The position numbers and the translations under genes are program-made. DNA of 64,000 nt, taken from Candidatus Heimdallarchaeota archaeon. GTDB taxonomy: Archaea; Asgardarchaeota; Heimdallarchaeia; Heimdallarchaeales; Heimdallarchaeaceae. Under the pieces are notes generated by a model that ran no database searches, was not told the DNA's origin, and saw only the letters and a program-made list of their open reading frames with translations. Where the stretch lies: contig JAEOSZ010000040.1 of the NCBI GenBank assembly GCA_016840095.1, forward strand, positions 1 through 64,000, given 5' to 3'. Positions 9,312 through 18,123 of this stretch are shown here, one piece after another; position 1 is the first letter of the stretch, and each line of letters starts with the position of its first letter.

Positions 9312-10451
9312 CTAATCATGTACAATTTCCTCTGGAGGAACGAAAGGAAATACTTGTCTTACAATATCGCTTGCTTTTTCAAACTGTGCGACATTTCCAT
9401 TGAATTCTCTGATTGCTTCTTGGAATTGCTCACAGAAACTTTCTGTGAAATGTTGAGCAGCCATTTGAAGGATCCATGCATCACTATCACTGATAATTAA
9501 AGTTGCCACATTTCTATCAGCATTCTCAACTACAATCATCTTTTTGTCTCTAAAACTTACCTTTCTCAGATCCGTTTGAGCTCCTGTAGTTTCAGAAATA
9601 AGTGATTTCAGAGCTGTAACTGTTCCAGTTACTAAGATATCTTGATGTGCTATAGTATCTTGTTCTCTTCCTATACTGACTGAATAAAGTAATAATCCAG
9701 AGTCATTAAAAATGAGGATTTTATTGATCTTTGCAGGTAAGAGATAGACATAGAATGGATTAAGTATAAAAGCCAGAGCTAGAATTCCAAAAGTTACGCT
9801 GAAAGGAATTGCTCCATAAACCCAGAACCCAAGATCTACTGTCCATCTTTCAAATATTTTTAGAAAAGCAGCACCAAACCCAATTCCTGTAGCTATAGAA
9901 ATTATTAAGCTCACACGTTTTAGCTTTTTGTATTCTGCTTTTATAGTGTCTTTAACATAGACATAGAAAGCTTCTCCTAGAACAAAAGCCTGAAAGATGT
10001 TTAGAATAACTCTTGAAACTCTGTATTCAGGATCAACTACACCTAGTTCAAGTTTAAATACAAGTTCTAGAATTAATACAATCAAATAACTTCCAAGAAG
10101 AGTTGATGATATAGCTAATAGGATTGTATTTGGTTTCTCATGACGCATGAATTCTAAATAAAGAAAGAGGACGAAAAGTGCAATTGCTGAGGGAATCATA
10201 TGAATCTCAAAAACTGAACTTGCATTAACTTCATTTCCTGTAGTATATTCCAGAATACCAAAAACATACCAAAGAATGAATATAATAATTTCGAATATTC
10301 CTTGTAAAATTACTAAGCCAAAAAGCCAAATAAACCATGTAAAACCAGTAATTTTATCTTTATATCTTCTATAGAGGAAATAACCCAAAATTAAACCTAA
10401 AATAACCATCTGGACTACTTTAATCCACAGTTCTGTCATACTTGATGCCAT
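9312..10451 (-). CDS. Polytopic membrane protein with C-terminal longin/roadblock-like domain
   Basis: Multiple TM segments then KINKILIFNDSGLLLYSVSIG...LRKVSFRDKKMIVVENADRNVATLIISD..., alignable to the C-terminus of the ORF at 32915-34951. Confidence 0.65.
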   Translation of the reverse strand: MASSMTELWIKVVQMVILGLILGYFLYRRYKDKITGFTWFIWLFGLVILQGIFEIIIFILWYVFGILEYTTGNEVNASSVFEIHMIPSAIALFVLFLYLEFMRHEKPNTILLAISSTLLGSYLIVLILELVFKLELGVVDPEYRVSRVILNIFQAFVLGEAFYVYVKDTIKAEYKKLKRVSLIISIATGIGFGAAFLKIFERWTVDLGFWVYGAIPFSVTFGILALAFILNPFYVYLLPAKINKILIFNDSGLLLYSVSIGREQDTIAHQDILVTGTVTALKSLISETTGAQTDLRKVSFRDKKMIVVENADRNVATLIISDSDAWILQMAAQHFTESFCEQFQEAIREFNGNVAQFEKASDIVRQVFPFVPPEEIVHD

Positions 10452-10632
10452 TGGGTTTATATATCCAACTTCTCATATAAAAATAGTTGTAGTATTTAGG
10501 GAAAAGATACTAAACAAATATAGGGAAAGAAATGTTGGAAATTGAGTAAGTACTCCCATTAGTGAGTGTAATGGATACTCTAAAAAAACTCAAAAAAACC
10601 AAGTTTATGTCAAATGACTAAGGTTATGAGTT

Positions 10633-10730
10633 GGAAGGGTTGGGGTTCCCTTCCTAAAGCTCTGCTGGTGGTTAAAAAACTAGCGAGGATGCTAGTGATG
10701 ATATGTGGAGCATATCACTGATTCATATGA
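10633..10730. ncRNA. Candidate structured RNA: three consecutive hairpins, strand unresolved
   Basis: GGAAGGG/CCCTTCC (10633-10639/10648-10654), ACTAGC/GCTAGT (10679-10684/10691-10696), GATATG/CATATC (10700-10705/10711-10716), then palindrome TCATATGA (10723-10730); no plausible ORF. Confidence 0.4.
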
Positions 10731-10861
10731 GAGAAAATACTATTTAAACACCAAGAAATTATGTGTATGATTAAAACTGACGATTTATCAGTTAAATCCT
10801 TCCTAAATTGCAGTTTGTGTAGATGTTGACACAATAACCCCTATATGTTTGTGATGGAAAT

Positions 10862-10869
10862 TTTATATA
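10862..10869 (+). promoter_or_regulatory. Putative archaeal TATA box for the 10892 gene
   Basis: TTTATATA located about 23-30 nt upstream of the ATG, consistent with leaderless transcription. Confidence 0.4.
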
Positions 10870-10891
10870 GGTCGGTTCATAAGATATCCCG

Positions 10892-11260
10892 ATGGATTCT
10901 GAAGTAGAGAAACTGGACTATGAATTGTTACTATTGATGAGTACTTTAGGAGCAAACAAGATACGAGCAGTACTGATATTAGCTCATCTCTACCCAAAAG
11001 CCATAACCGCAACACAATTGTCCACACTACTTGGATATTCAATGAAGGCTAGAACAATCTATCGGGGAATATTAGATGATCTACAAGAAAGAGAACTCAT
11101 CTTTCTTGATAAATTAACTCCAAAAGTAGCAAGTATTAGGCTGAATCATGAAAATGTTTTGTTAAAACGTTTGATTGAGCTATCTAAATCTTATGGGACT
11201 GATTACCTGAAAGTGATAGATGAATTAATAGGGAAGCAAGATAGAAATGAAGACTATTGA
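10892..11260 (+). CDS. Winged-helix/HTH DNA-binding protein
   Basis: 'LILAHLYPKAITATQLSTLLGYSMKARTIYRGILDDLQERELI' helix-turn-helix pattern. Confidence 0.6.
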   Translation: MDSEVEKLDYELLLLMSTLGANKIRAVLILAHLYPKAITATQLSTLLGYSMKARTIYRGILDDLQERELIFLDKLTPKVASIRLNHENVLLKRLIELSKSYGTDYLKVIDELIGKQDRNEDY

Positions 11261-11867
11261 AATAAATGCAGCATTGAGAACAAACGAAAAACTGTCTAGA
11301 AATTGGGTGAAATTTTCTGCATATGTTTTGTTAGTTTTATCATCAGTTCTATTAATTATTTTCTTAGTATCAATGTTTGCAATTACTCCTGATCTATCCT
11401 ATATCGAATTATCAGGAGACTATATCTTCTTTGAATCAATTACTGAACTATATAGTCAGCATTTTCCAGATTTCTTTCAACCACCTATTATAGAGGGTTT
11501 AGCAAGCTTTTTATCAGAATGGATATATTTTCCCTTAATCTTTGCTGTAGTTGGATTCTTATCTTTTATAGCAGTAACTTATGTGGATGGGTCAATGATT
11601 CTGGAGAACAAATCATGGTTGGTAGATTTACAAGAACAGGGATTGATAGATAATTTTAGTACATACAAGAATCTTGTAATATTAACAGAAGTCGGTAAAA
11701 TTACTATCTCAAAAAATAATATGAAATATAAAGTTAAGCTGCCTAAGCTTGACAATTATGACTTGTCAAGATTTGGACTTGTTTCAGAAGACAATTTGAT
11801 AACTTGTTTGTGTTCAAAGAAAGAACTCACAGGCATTCTACATATTTTTCTTTCAAAGGTTAACTGA
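11247..11867 (+). CDS. Membrane protein of unknown function, translationally coupled to the HTH protein
   Basis: Two hydrophobic segments; overlaps the upstream ORF by 14 nt. Confidence 0.6.
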   Translation: MKTIEINAALRTNEKLSRNWVKFSAYVLLVLSSVLLIIFLVSMFAITPDLSYIELSGDYIFFESITELYSQHFPDFFQPPIIEGLASFLSEWIYFPLIFAVVGFLSFIAVTYVDGSMILENKSWLVDLQEQGLIDNFSTYKNLVILTEVGKITISKNNMKYKVKLPKLDNYDLSRFGLVSEDNLITCLCSKKELTGILHIFLSKVN

Positions 11868-11921
11868 ATCACTTATCTAAACACACTTTCTGTGTTAACC
11901 TACTTTCATTAGTGACATAAA

Positions 11922-11941
11922 CTACCTGAATTAGCAGGTAG
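11922..11941. repeat. Inverted repeat/hairpin
   Basis: CTACCTG-AATTAG-CAGGTAG, perfect 7-bp stem, in a convergent intergenic gap; a second hairpin AACACA-CTTTC-TGTGTT lies at 11880-11896. Confidence 0.45.
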
Positions 11942-11997
11942 ACTTACGTCTTTCCTATGAGGAGATTTCTCTCCGAATCGATCACTTGTGTTGTTAC

Positions 11998-13386
11998 TTA
12001 ATCTCCACTTGCGGGTATTTCAGCTGGTGGACTAGCTGCTGATGCGGATTTAGTTCCATTACCGTTTACGATGTGTTTTCGAAGGTATTTTGCATCTCTT
12101 AAATCTTCATCATCTTTAACCCTACCAAATTGACCATTGTTAAGTTTGTCATTGATTCTTTCAATAACACTTTCATACATCCACTGATCATCTGTTCTCC
12201 AACCGTTACTAGCGAAGTCATAGCTATCAAATTCGAAAGTCCAATAAACACCATGTTTGCCAAAGAAATCTAATGAATAGATGTCATAGTCCTTAAAAGT
12301 ACTCCAAATGAGATAATTCAACTTGGAATCATAGTAAGGTGGCAGTGAGATTCTAAAGAATATTCCCTTATTAAAGAGTTCAAAAGCTGTTTGGAAGGGT
12401 ATTTTTTCCTCATTTAGGAAGTGGAAGAATTGAGCTTTCTCTTGCTCAGGAATATTCTCAATAACGAATGCTCTTGTAACATATGGTTCAGATGTCTTTC
12501 TGCTTAAGTTCCATCGAGGATTGGTTATCAAATGATTAACTACAAGACTGTAGTATTTTCTACCAAATTCTACTTTGGCTGCGTCAGAGACCTTGAATTT
12601 ACCGTTTTCGTTTCGTGGCATATTCTTGGTATCGAAAAATGCACTTAAATTATAGAGACAGGCTTCTTCCCAATCTTCCAATTTAATTTTCTTTACCAAA
12701 CTATCGTAGTAGTGTTTGTAGTGTTCAATAAGCTTAGTCTGCTTAGTTCGGATATCGATAGTTATACCATTTCGAATGGATGTAGTTAGATCTCGTAGCA
12801 TAAGGAGATGTAATGGTTCAATAAGTTCAGAATCTATTGGAGAGGGAAGGCGTGGTAGTTTGGTGCTCTTACTGAGTCTCTTCTCCCAGAAGGAGATTAC
12901 ATCAAAGGATCCAGGGGTGGAAGAATAGGCTTTTAGTGGTTCTGGTTGAGAATCACGATAACCCATAGATTTCATGATAGAATAGCTATCACAATATTCC
13001 TGATCCAAGAGATATTCTAGATATTTTTTGAAAATTGCATCAGTATTCACTGGAAGATCAAAGTGGGCATATATGCCGAATTTTTCCCCATAGAAGCGAT
13101 TATACGCTCGGATATACTTGTGTTCAGATAAAGCGTTTTGTAACAATGTAAACTGGTGGAGAGATGAAATTGAAAACATCACACCATATCTGAAGAGGGA
13201 AATTCTTTCAGGAATGAAGGAAGCAATAGGAAATCGTAGAATACCTCTCTCTTTGAGAGAATCAACTCGACGAATCATAGTTTGAGGAGAAATGTTTAGC
13301 ATTTCAGCCTGTTTAGAATATGGTTCAAGTGTATAGTTCTGCAACACATTAATGATTTTTTGATCAAGTATGTTCAGTTGTTCCAT
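11998..13386 (-). CDS. Large Lrp/AsnC-like HTH transcriptional regulator
   Basis: N-terminal 'LDQKIINVLQNYTLEPYSKQAEMLNISPQTMIRRVDSLKERGIL' wHTH; long C-terminal extension. Confidence 0.65.
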   Translation of the reverse strand: MEQLNILDQKIINVLQNYTLEPYSKQAEMLNISPQTMIRRVDSLKERGILRFPIASFIPERISLFRYGVMFSISSLHQFTLLQNALSEHKYIRAYNRFYGEKFGIYAHFDLPVNTDAIFKKYLEYLLDQEYCDSYSIMKSMGYRDSQPEPLKAYSSTPGSFDVISFWEKRLSKSTKLPRLPSPIDSELIEPLHLLMLRDLTTSIRNGITIDIRTKQTKLIEHYKHYYDSLVKKIKLEDWEEACLYNLSAFFDTKNMPRNENGKFKVSDAAKVEFGRKYYSLVVNHLITNPRWNLSRKTSEPYVTRAFVIENIPEQEKAQFFHFLNEEKIPFQTAFELFNKGIFFRISLPPYYDSKLNYLIWSTFKDYDIYSLDFFGKHGVYWTFEFDSYDFASNGWRTDDQWMYESVIERINDKLNNGQFGRVKDDEDLRDAKYLRKHIVNGNGTKSASAASPPAEIPASGD

Positions 13387-13752
13387 TTATGTTCCTCTTG
13401 TTTTTGTTGTTCAAGAAACAACAGGGTAAGAGATTGAAGCCCGTACAAAGTATAGCTTGTAGTATAGTTTTTACATGCGATATCTTGTACGAAGTTCATC
13501 TCTTTTTCCCCATTTGAGAGAACCCATGTATAGACCTCTAAATTTTGTTTCTTATGGTTTGACCCCTTGCTATTTGAGTTCAGTTTAACTGGTGTGCCAG
13601 ATCCTTTCCAGAGGAAGAACCTGTGGGCGTCGTGACCTCGTGACGCCCCCAAGTTTCCCATTTTCTCGCCGAGAATTTGAGGAAAGGGGGTGGGGTTTTC
13701 TGGCGATTATTATTTTTTGATTTTTATCAGCGTGATTGTGTCTTTTTTCCCC

Positions 13753-14037
13753 TTAATTGACACCGTTACCGATTGGTTCATCGGTTACTGGGCCTGCTCC
13801 GCCGGCCTGATCCATGCCATTACCGATTGGTTCATCAGTTACTGGACCTGCTCCGCCGGCTTGATCCATGCCATTACCGATTGGTTCGTCTGTCACTGGA
13901 CCTGCTCCGCCGGCCTGATCCATGCCATTACCGATTGGTTCGTCTGTCACTGGACCTGAAAAGACCAGGATTGTGCTTGCTGTTAAAGCAAACAATGATG
14001 CAACAAGTAATACCCCAATTATTTTCTTTGTTTTCAT
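13753..14037 (-). CDS. Small secreted tandem-repeat protein
   Basis: Signal peptide MKTKKIIGVLLVASLFALTASTILVFS followed by 3.x copies of GPVTDEPIGNGMDQAGGA. Confidence 0.6.
   Translation of the reverse strand: MKTKKIIGVLLVASLFALTASTILVFSGPVTDEPIGNGMDQAGGAGPVTDEPIGNGMDQAGGAGPVTDEPIGNGMDQAGGAGPVTDEPIGNGVN
13766..13959. repeat. 54-bp tandem repeat (about 3.6 copies)
   Basis: 'TTACCGATTGGTTC' recurs at 13766, 13820, 13874 and 13928: exact 54-nt period. Confidence 0.95.
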
Positions 14038-14529
14038 TTAACTCTTCCACCAGCTAAATTTTGAACTCAAGATTACAGTTTTCTAAACTCTTATTTAAAT
14101 CTTGTTACGATTTTCCATTTACCTATTTTACTTTAAAATTTTAATGTTTAAGCCTGAATTAGCGTTTTTATGCTCTGAGAAATGCAGTTTTAGGCGAAAT
14201 TAAGCAATATGCAAAAATTGTCGGTGGAAAAAAGTAACATTGAACTTTTCATGTTGCATTACAATAAAGTTAGAAAAGTTTTGTTAGTATTTTTGTCGGG
14301 ACTTTACTTTACTTAGTTATTCTTCTAAGTGTAAGGCAGAGAATACATTTGGAATACTTTCGATTTAAAAAAGGAGAAAATACCTGGGTATATGTGCAAT
14401 ACTCTGCACACATATCTGTTTTGAGTCGAAAATACTTTCAATCATCTCTCCAACCGAATCATTTCTCATGAAGAAAATTCAATGTTTTCATTATGAAAGA
14501 TATAAATAATTGAAAACTAGATATTCTCC

Positions 14530-15072
14530 TTGATTATGCACGTAGCAAGATGTAAAAGATGTGGTAGCAGGGAGATTGATTCAAAGTATCTAAATACACA
14601 ACTATATATTGGTACAGCTTCACCATTAGGGAAGATTAGATATTATTATTGCTCTGAATACTGTTATACAATTGAAAATGCAGAAAAGAATCTAACTTAC
14701 AGTATTTTCTTGTTTTTTATTGGTTTAATTATTATAGCTTTTTGGATTTTTTATCTGAATTTGGCTATTAAAGGTTTCAAACATAGAAAAGCATTAGGAA
14801 ATTGGAAAGAAAAGAAATCTGAATATTGCTACTTTTGTCAAGCTGAAATAACTGAAATTCCAGAAGGTAAAGGAGTATGTATGAGCTGTGGAGAGATTAT
14901 ACACTATTGTGATATCTGTCAAGATCATATCTTCCTTGGTGATACCATTCTTCAACTTGAACCCTGTGGTCATATCTTCCATAAGAATGAATTACTAGAT
15001 TGGATTGATAGTAACAATGTTTGTCCTAAATGTGCTATAGAAGTAGAATTTGTAGATGTTAACCCTGATTAA
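14530..15072 (+). CDS. Transmembrane protein with cytosolic RING-H2-like zinc finger
   Basis: CDIC-x13-CGHIFHKNELLDWIDSNNVCPKC; additional CxxC pairs and a central hydrophobic segment. Confidence 0.65.
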   Translation: MIMHVARCKRCGSREIDSKYLNTQLYIGTASPLGKIRYYYCSEYCYTIENAEKNLTYSIFLFFIGLIIIAFWIFYLNLAIKGFKHRKALGNWKEKKSEYCYFCQAEITEIPEGKGVCMSCGEIIHYCDICQDHIFLGDTILQLEPCGHIFHKNELLDWIDSNNVCPKCAIEVEFVDVNPD

Positions 15073-15084
15073 TTCTTCTTAAGA

Positions 15085-15912
15085 TTAAGGTATGTTTGAA
15101 GGATTCCAAGTACATCTATAATTCTCATTCAAGTTATCCAATCTTTGCATATCTTCTGATTTAATTTTAAAATCAAATACATTAGCATTCTCAATTATTC
15201 TTTCTCTGTTAGATGATTTTGGAATAACAACTACTTCTTGTTCAAGATTCCATCTAATTAACATCTGAGCAGGAGATCGATTGTATTCTTTAGCAATTAC
15301 TGCAAGTTTCTCATCGTTTATTCTGTTACCTTTTGTTAGAGGACTATATGATTCAAGAACAATATCCTTACTTCTACAGTAATCTCTCAATTCCTTTTGA
15401 TACAAGAATGGATGATATTCTACTTGATTAACAGTTGGAGGAATATTACATACTTTCAGTAATTCTTCTAGATGTCTAATTGTGTAATTACTTACTCCTA
15501 TAGCTCTAACTAAACCTTCATCATAGATTTTCTCTAATGCTTTCCAAGTCTCATTTCTAAGTTTTTCCACAGGCCAATGAATCAGATAAAGGTCAATATA
15601 TTCCAAATTTAATTTCTTGAAGCTTAAATCGAAAGCTTTGAGAGCACTATCATATCCATGATCTGAATTCCACAATTTGGTTGTTACAAAAAGATCTCTT
15701 CTATCAAAACCACTATCTCTGATGGCTCTTCCAACGCTCTCTTCATTGAAGTAGAAAGCTGCTGTATCAAAATGCCTGTAACCAGCTTCTAAAGCATAAT
15801 TAATAGCATCTACCGCCTGTTTTCCTTCTTCTGCTAGATATGTACCTAATCCGAAAATTGGAATGTCAATTCCATTATTGAGTTTAATAGTTGAATTAAT
15901 ATCTATTTTCAT
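15085..15912 (-). CDS. Aldo/keto reductase
   Basis: GLGTY, 'GYRHFDTAAFYFNEESVGRAI', 'YIDLYLIHWP', 'NQVEYHPF', 'IPKSSNRERI' motifs. Confidence 0.95.
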   Translation of the reverse strand: MKIDINSTIKLNNGIDIPIFGLGTYLAEEGKQAVDAINYALEAGYRHFDTAAFYFNEESVGRAIRDSGFDRRDLFVTTKLWNSDHGYDSALKAFDLSFKKLNLEYIDLYLIHWPVEKLRNETWKALEKIYDEGLVRAIGVSNYTIRHLEELLKVCNIPPTVNQVEYHPFLYQKELRDYCRSKDIVLESYSPLTKGNRINDEKLAVIAKEYNRSPAQMLIRWNLEQEVVVIPKSSNRERIIENANVFDFKIKSEDMQRLDNLNENYRCTWNPSNIP

Positions 15913-16031
15913 CTTATTCTCCCCATCAATTCCAAATTATGAAGTAAACGGATAATAAAAAACCTTTCAGTTTCTCAAAATGCTGCTTCTAGTTTTTGTG
16001 GATACCTTACAAATAAATACTAAAACAATTA

Positions 16032-16715
16032 TTGTTGATTATGAATAAGAACAAGTTAATACTATTTTCAGTGACAGGTGTTATTATTCTTTCAGTTTCT
16101 ATTTCATTATTGGTTGTCTTTATACCAAGAGCTCCTCCAGGAGGAGCAGAATATGAAATATCATTTGCAGCTTTCTGGAGCGAATCTACTCACCCATATG
16201 ATTTTCCTCCAGCTCCTCATTGGTCAGGACTAATTGGTGCTACTCATGCAGCTAATATTACTTTTTGGGAGATAGGTGGATTGGCTTCTTTAGGAATTAA
16301 GAACGTAGCTGAAACAGGAAGTAAAACAGCTCTAATTGATGAGGTAAACATTGCTATTACAAACAATACTGCTTTCTCTTTGATCTCAGGTCCTGGAATT
16401 AATCCTTCTCCAGGAATTGCAAAAACTGAGTTTACAATTAGCAGAGATTTTCCATTAGTTACTATAGTATCTATGATTGCTCCTAGTCCAGATTGGTTTA
16501 TAGGCATCAACTCAGTCAACTTACTTGATGATGGTGAATGGGTGGATGAACTTGTTCTACTAGTATATCTTTATGATGCTGGAACTGACAGTGGTTTAAC
16601 TTATACTGCTTCTAATAATGCCACTATTCCACAAGTACCAATTGTTCTAATTACTGATTCTGATTTACCTGGTAGTAATTTAGCTTTCGGAACATTCACA
16701 TTCACAAAAATTTAA
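16032..16715 (+). CDS. Secreted Spondin_N domain protein
   Basis: 'FAAFWSESTHPYDFPPAPHWSGLIGATHAANITFW..G..ASLGIKNVAETG' and 'VSMIAPSPDWFIGINSVNL...DAGTDSGLTYTASN' match the spondin N-terminal domain consensus; N-terminal signal/anchor. Confidence 0.88.
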   Translation: MLIMNKNKLILFSVTGVIILSVSISLLVVFIPRAPPGGAEYEISFAAFWSESTHPYDFPPAPHWSGLIGATHAANITFWEIGGLASLGIKNVAETGSKTALIDEVNIAITNNTAFSLISGPGINPSPGIAKTEFTISRDFPLVTIVSMIAPSPDWFIGINSVNLLDDGEWVDELVLLVYLYDAGTDSGLTYTASNNATIPQVPIVLITDSDLPGSNLAFGTFTFTKI

Positions 16716-16770
16716 GCCACTTTTTGTTGGCTTTTTATACTTTCATCAAACTCAGTATTGTGAAAGTAAT

Positions 16771-17034
16771 ATGATTTTAGAATCACCTAGAGCAGATGAG
16801 GAATATTCTGAATATACTTTAGACTATATTTTGGCTGAATCCTTCAAATCTTATTACGCTACAATTGATGGATTAACAATTGAACCTGTTTGGATTCCTA
16901 AATCATGTGTTGATAAAAAATATCGGATTAAGAACTGGTGGATTAACCAATTCAAGTCTGGTAAATCTACCTGGAAAAAACTAGAAACAAAGGTTGTTCA
17001 GAAAAAGCTAAAACATTTTCTGTTGAATAGATAG
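16771..17034 (+). CDS. Small hypothetical protein
   Basis: 87 aa ORF in otherwise intergenic space. Confidence 0.4.
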   Translation: MILESPRADEEYSEYTLDYILAESFKSYYATIDGLTIEPVWIPKSCVDKKYRIKNWWINQFKSGKSTWKKLETKVVQKKLKHFLLNR

Positions 17035-17114
17035 AAAATAAGATTCTCTAAGCAAGGCTAATGAAACCTATTTCTATAGAAATTTAGTTCTTATTTCCAA
17101 GTGTAAGTCAGTGT

Positions 17115-18029
17115 TTAACTTCCTTCTACAAGTATTCTCCGTTCTTCCTCTAGTAGCCGTATTTCTTCCTCTATCTCTCTGATATCCTCTTCAAGAGCTT
17201 CGTCTCTTGCAGCTTCTAACTCACTTTGTCTTTGTGATAATAGAACATCTGCTCTAACTTCAACTAAGGATCGTTGTTCTTCTGCTGGAATGAACATATT
17301 CGCATGGTGAAAGAACAATGTCTGATCATAATCCCTTTTCTTACCAGCTAAACGAAAAGTATAGGTTATGGTTTCTCTTTCATCTTTTGGTCTGTTAGGT
17401 CCTGCTGGAGGATGACTAAAATGCTGTTTCAAAATGTAGATTTTGATAGGTTCACCTGGAGGATCTATAACCTTTGTATAAAATCTTCGAATTCTTGTCA
17501 ATCTTTTTCTCTTTGAGGATTCTAACATCAAAGGTCTATGTTCTGGTTGATTTGTTTTCTTTTTTAGAACTCTAGTAACTCTCTTTGATGATTCCTCGAT
17601 TTCTTTTCCGGTTTCATCGTCTTTGTACCTAGTAACTATTGGTTCATAGGTTTTGAAAATCTGTACAAAAGGATATCTACGTTTACTTCTTCTCCTTCTG
17701 TCTCCTTGTCTGGCACTAAAAGCAATGATCAACTCCCATTCATGATCAATTTCCATATCATTGTTTGTGATTTCAATTTGTATGGTACATCGTTTACGAT
17801 TTTTCTTAGAGTTCAGTCTCTTTTTTCTCTTCCTAACTGGTCTTCCTCCTAAAGCTATGTAATCATATTTGTAATAATCTTGCAAAGATGCTTCAGCATC
17901 ATGTCTTACTATGGCTCCAGTAATGTTGAGTTTAGCATCACACAAACTCTTTAGCTTGTCAGTGTAACAGGATTTGACTGGGGATAAACTAAAAACTAAA
18001 TTTGGTTTTTGAGGGTCAAGTCCACTCAT
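17115..18029 (-). CDS. Hypothetical Arg/Lys-rich protein with acidic C-terminal coiled coil
   Basis: Basic core (RKRKKRLNSKKNRKR, RRRRSKRR) and C-terminal EARDEALEEDIREIEEEIRLLEEERRI. Confidence 0.6.
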   Translation of the reverse strand: MSGLDPQKPNLVFSLSPVKSCYTDKLKSLCDAKLNITGAIVRHDAEASLQDYYKYDYIALGGRPVRKRKKRLNSKKNRKRCTIQIEITNNDMEIDHEWELIIAFSARQGDRRRRSKRRYPFVQIFKTYEPIVTRYKDDETGKEIEESSKRVTRVLKKKTNQPEHRPLMLESSKRKRLTRIRRFYTKVIDPPGEPIKIYILKQHFSHPPAGPNRPKDERETITYTFRLAGKKRDYDQTLFFHHANMFIPAEEQRSLVEVRADVLLSQRQSELEAARDEALEEDIREIEEEIRLLEEERRILVEGS

Positions 18030-18123
18030 AAATTCTAGCTATCTTTTGAGAATATAAAAGAGTTTTTGTCTTTAAGAGTAACTACATTAACTGCTTTCTT
18101 TTTGGATTATTCTTCCAGTAGTT

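Noticed and set aside
10695-10721. Definite C/D box guide RNA
   Set aside because: Only one C-like and one D-like box are convincing; C'/D partners and a target could not be established, so it is kept as a general RNA candidate.
13374-13661. 95-aa minus ORF upstream of the Lrp-like regulator
   Set aside because: Composition not protein-like, overlaps the regulator start and covers a structured GC-rich leader; likely untranslated.
13766-13959. CRISPR array
   Set aside because: Repeat units are contiguous with no unique spacers and encode an in-frame peptide repeat.
13690-14057. Plus-strand ORFs 13690..13959 and 13773..14057 over the 54-bp repeat
   Set aside because: Open only because the repeat period is a multiple of three; the minus-strand frame has a convincing signal peptide. 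Strand should still be confirmed by RNA-seq.
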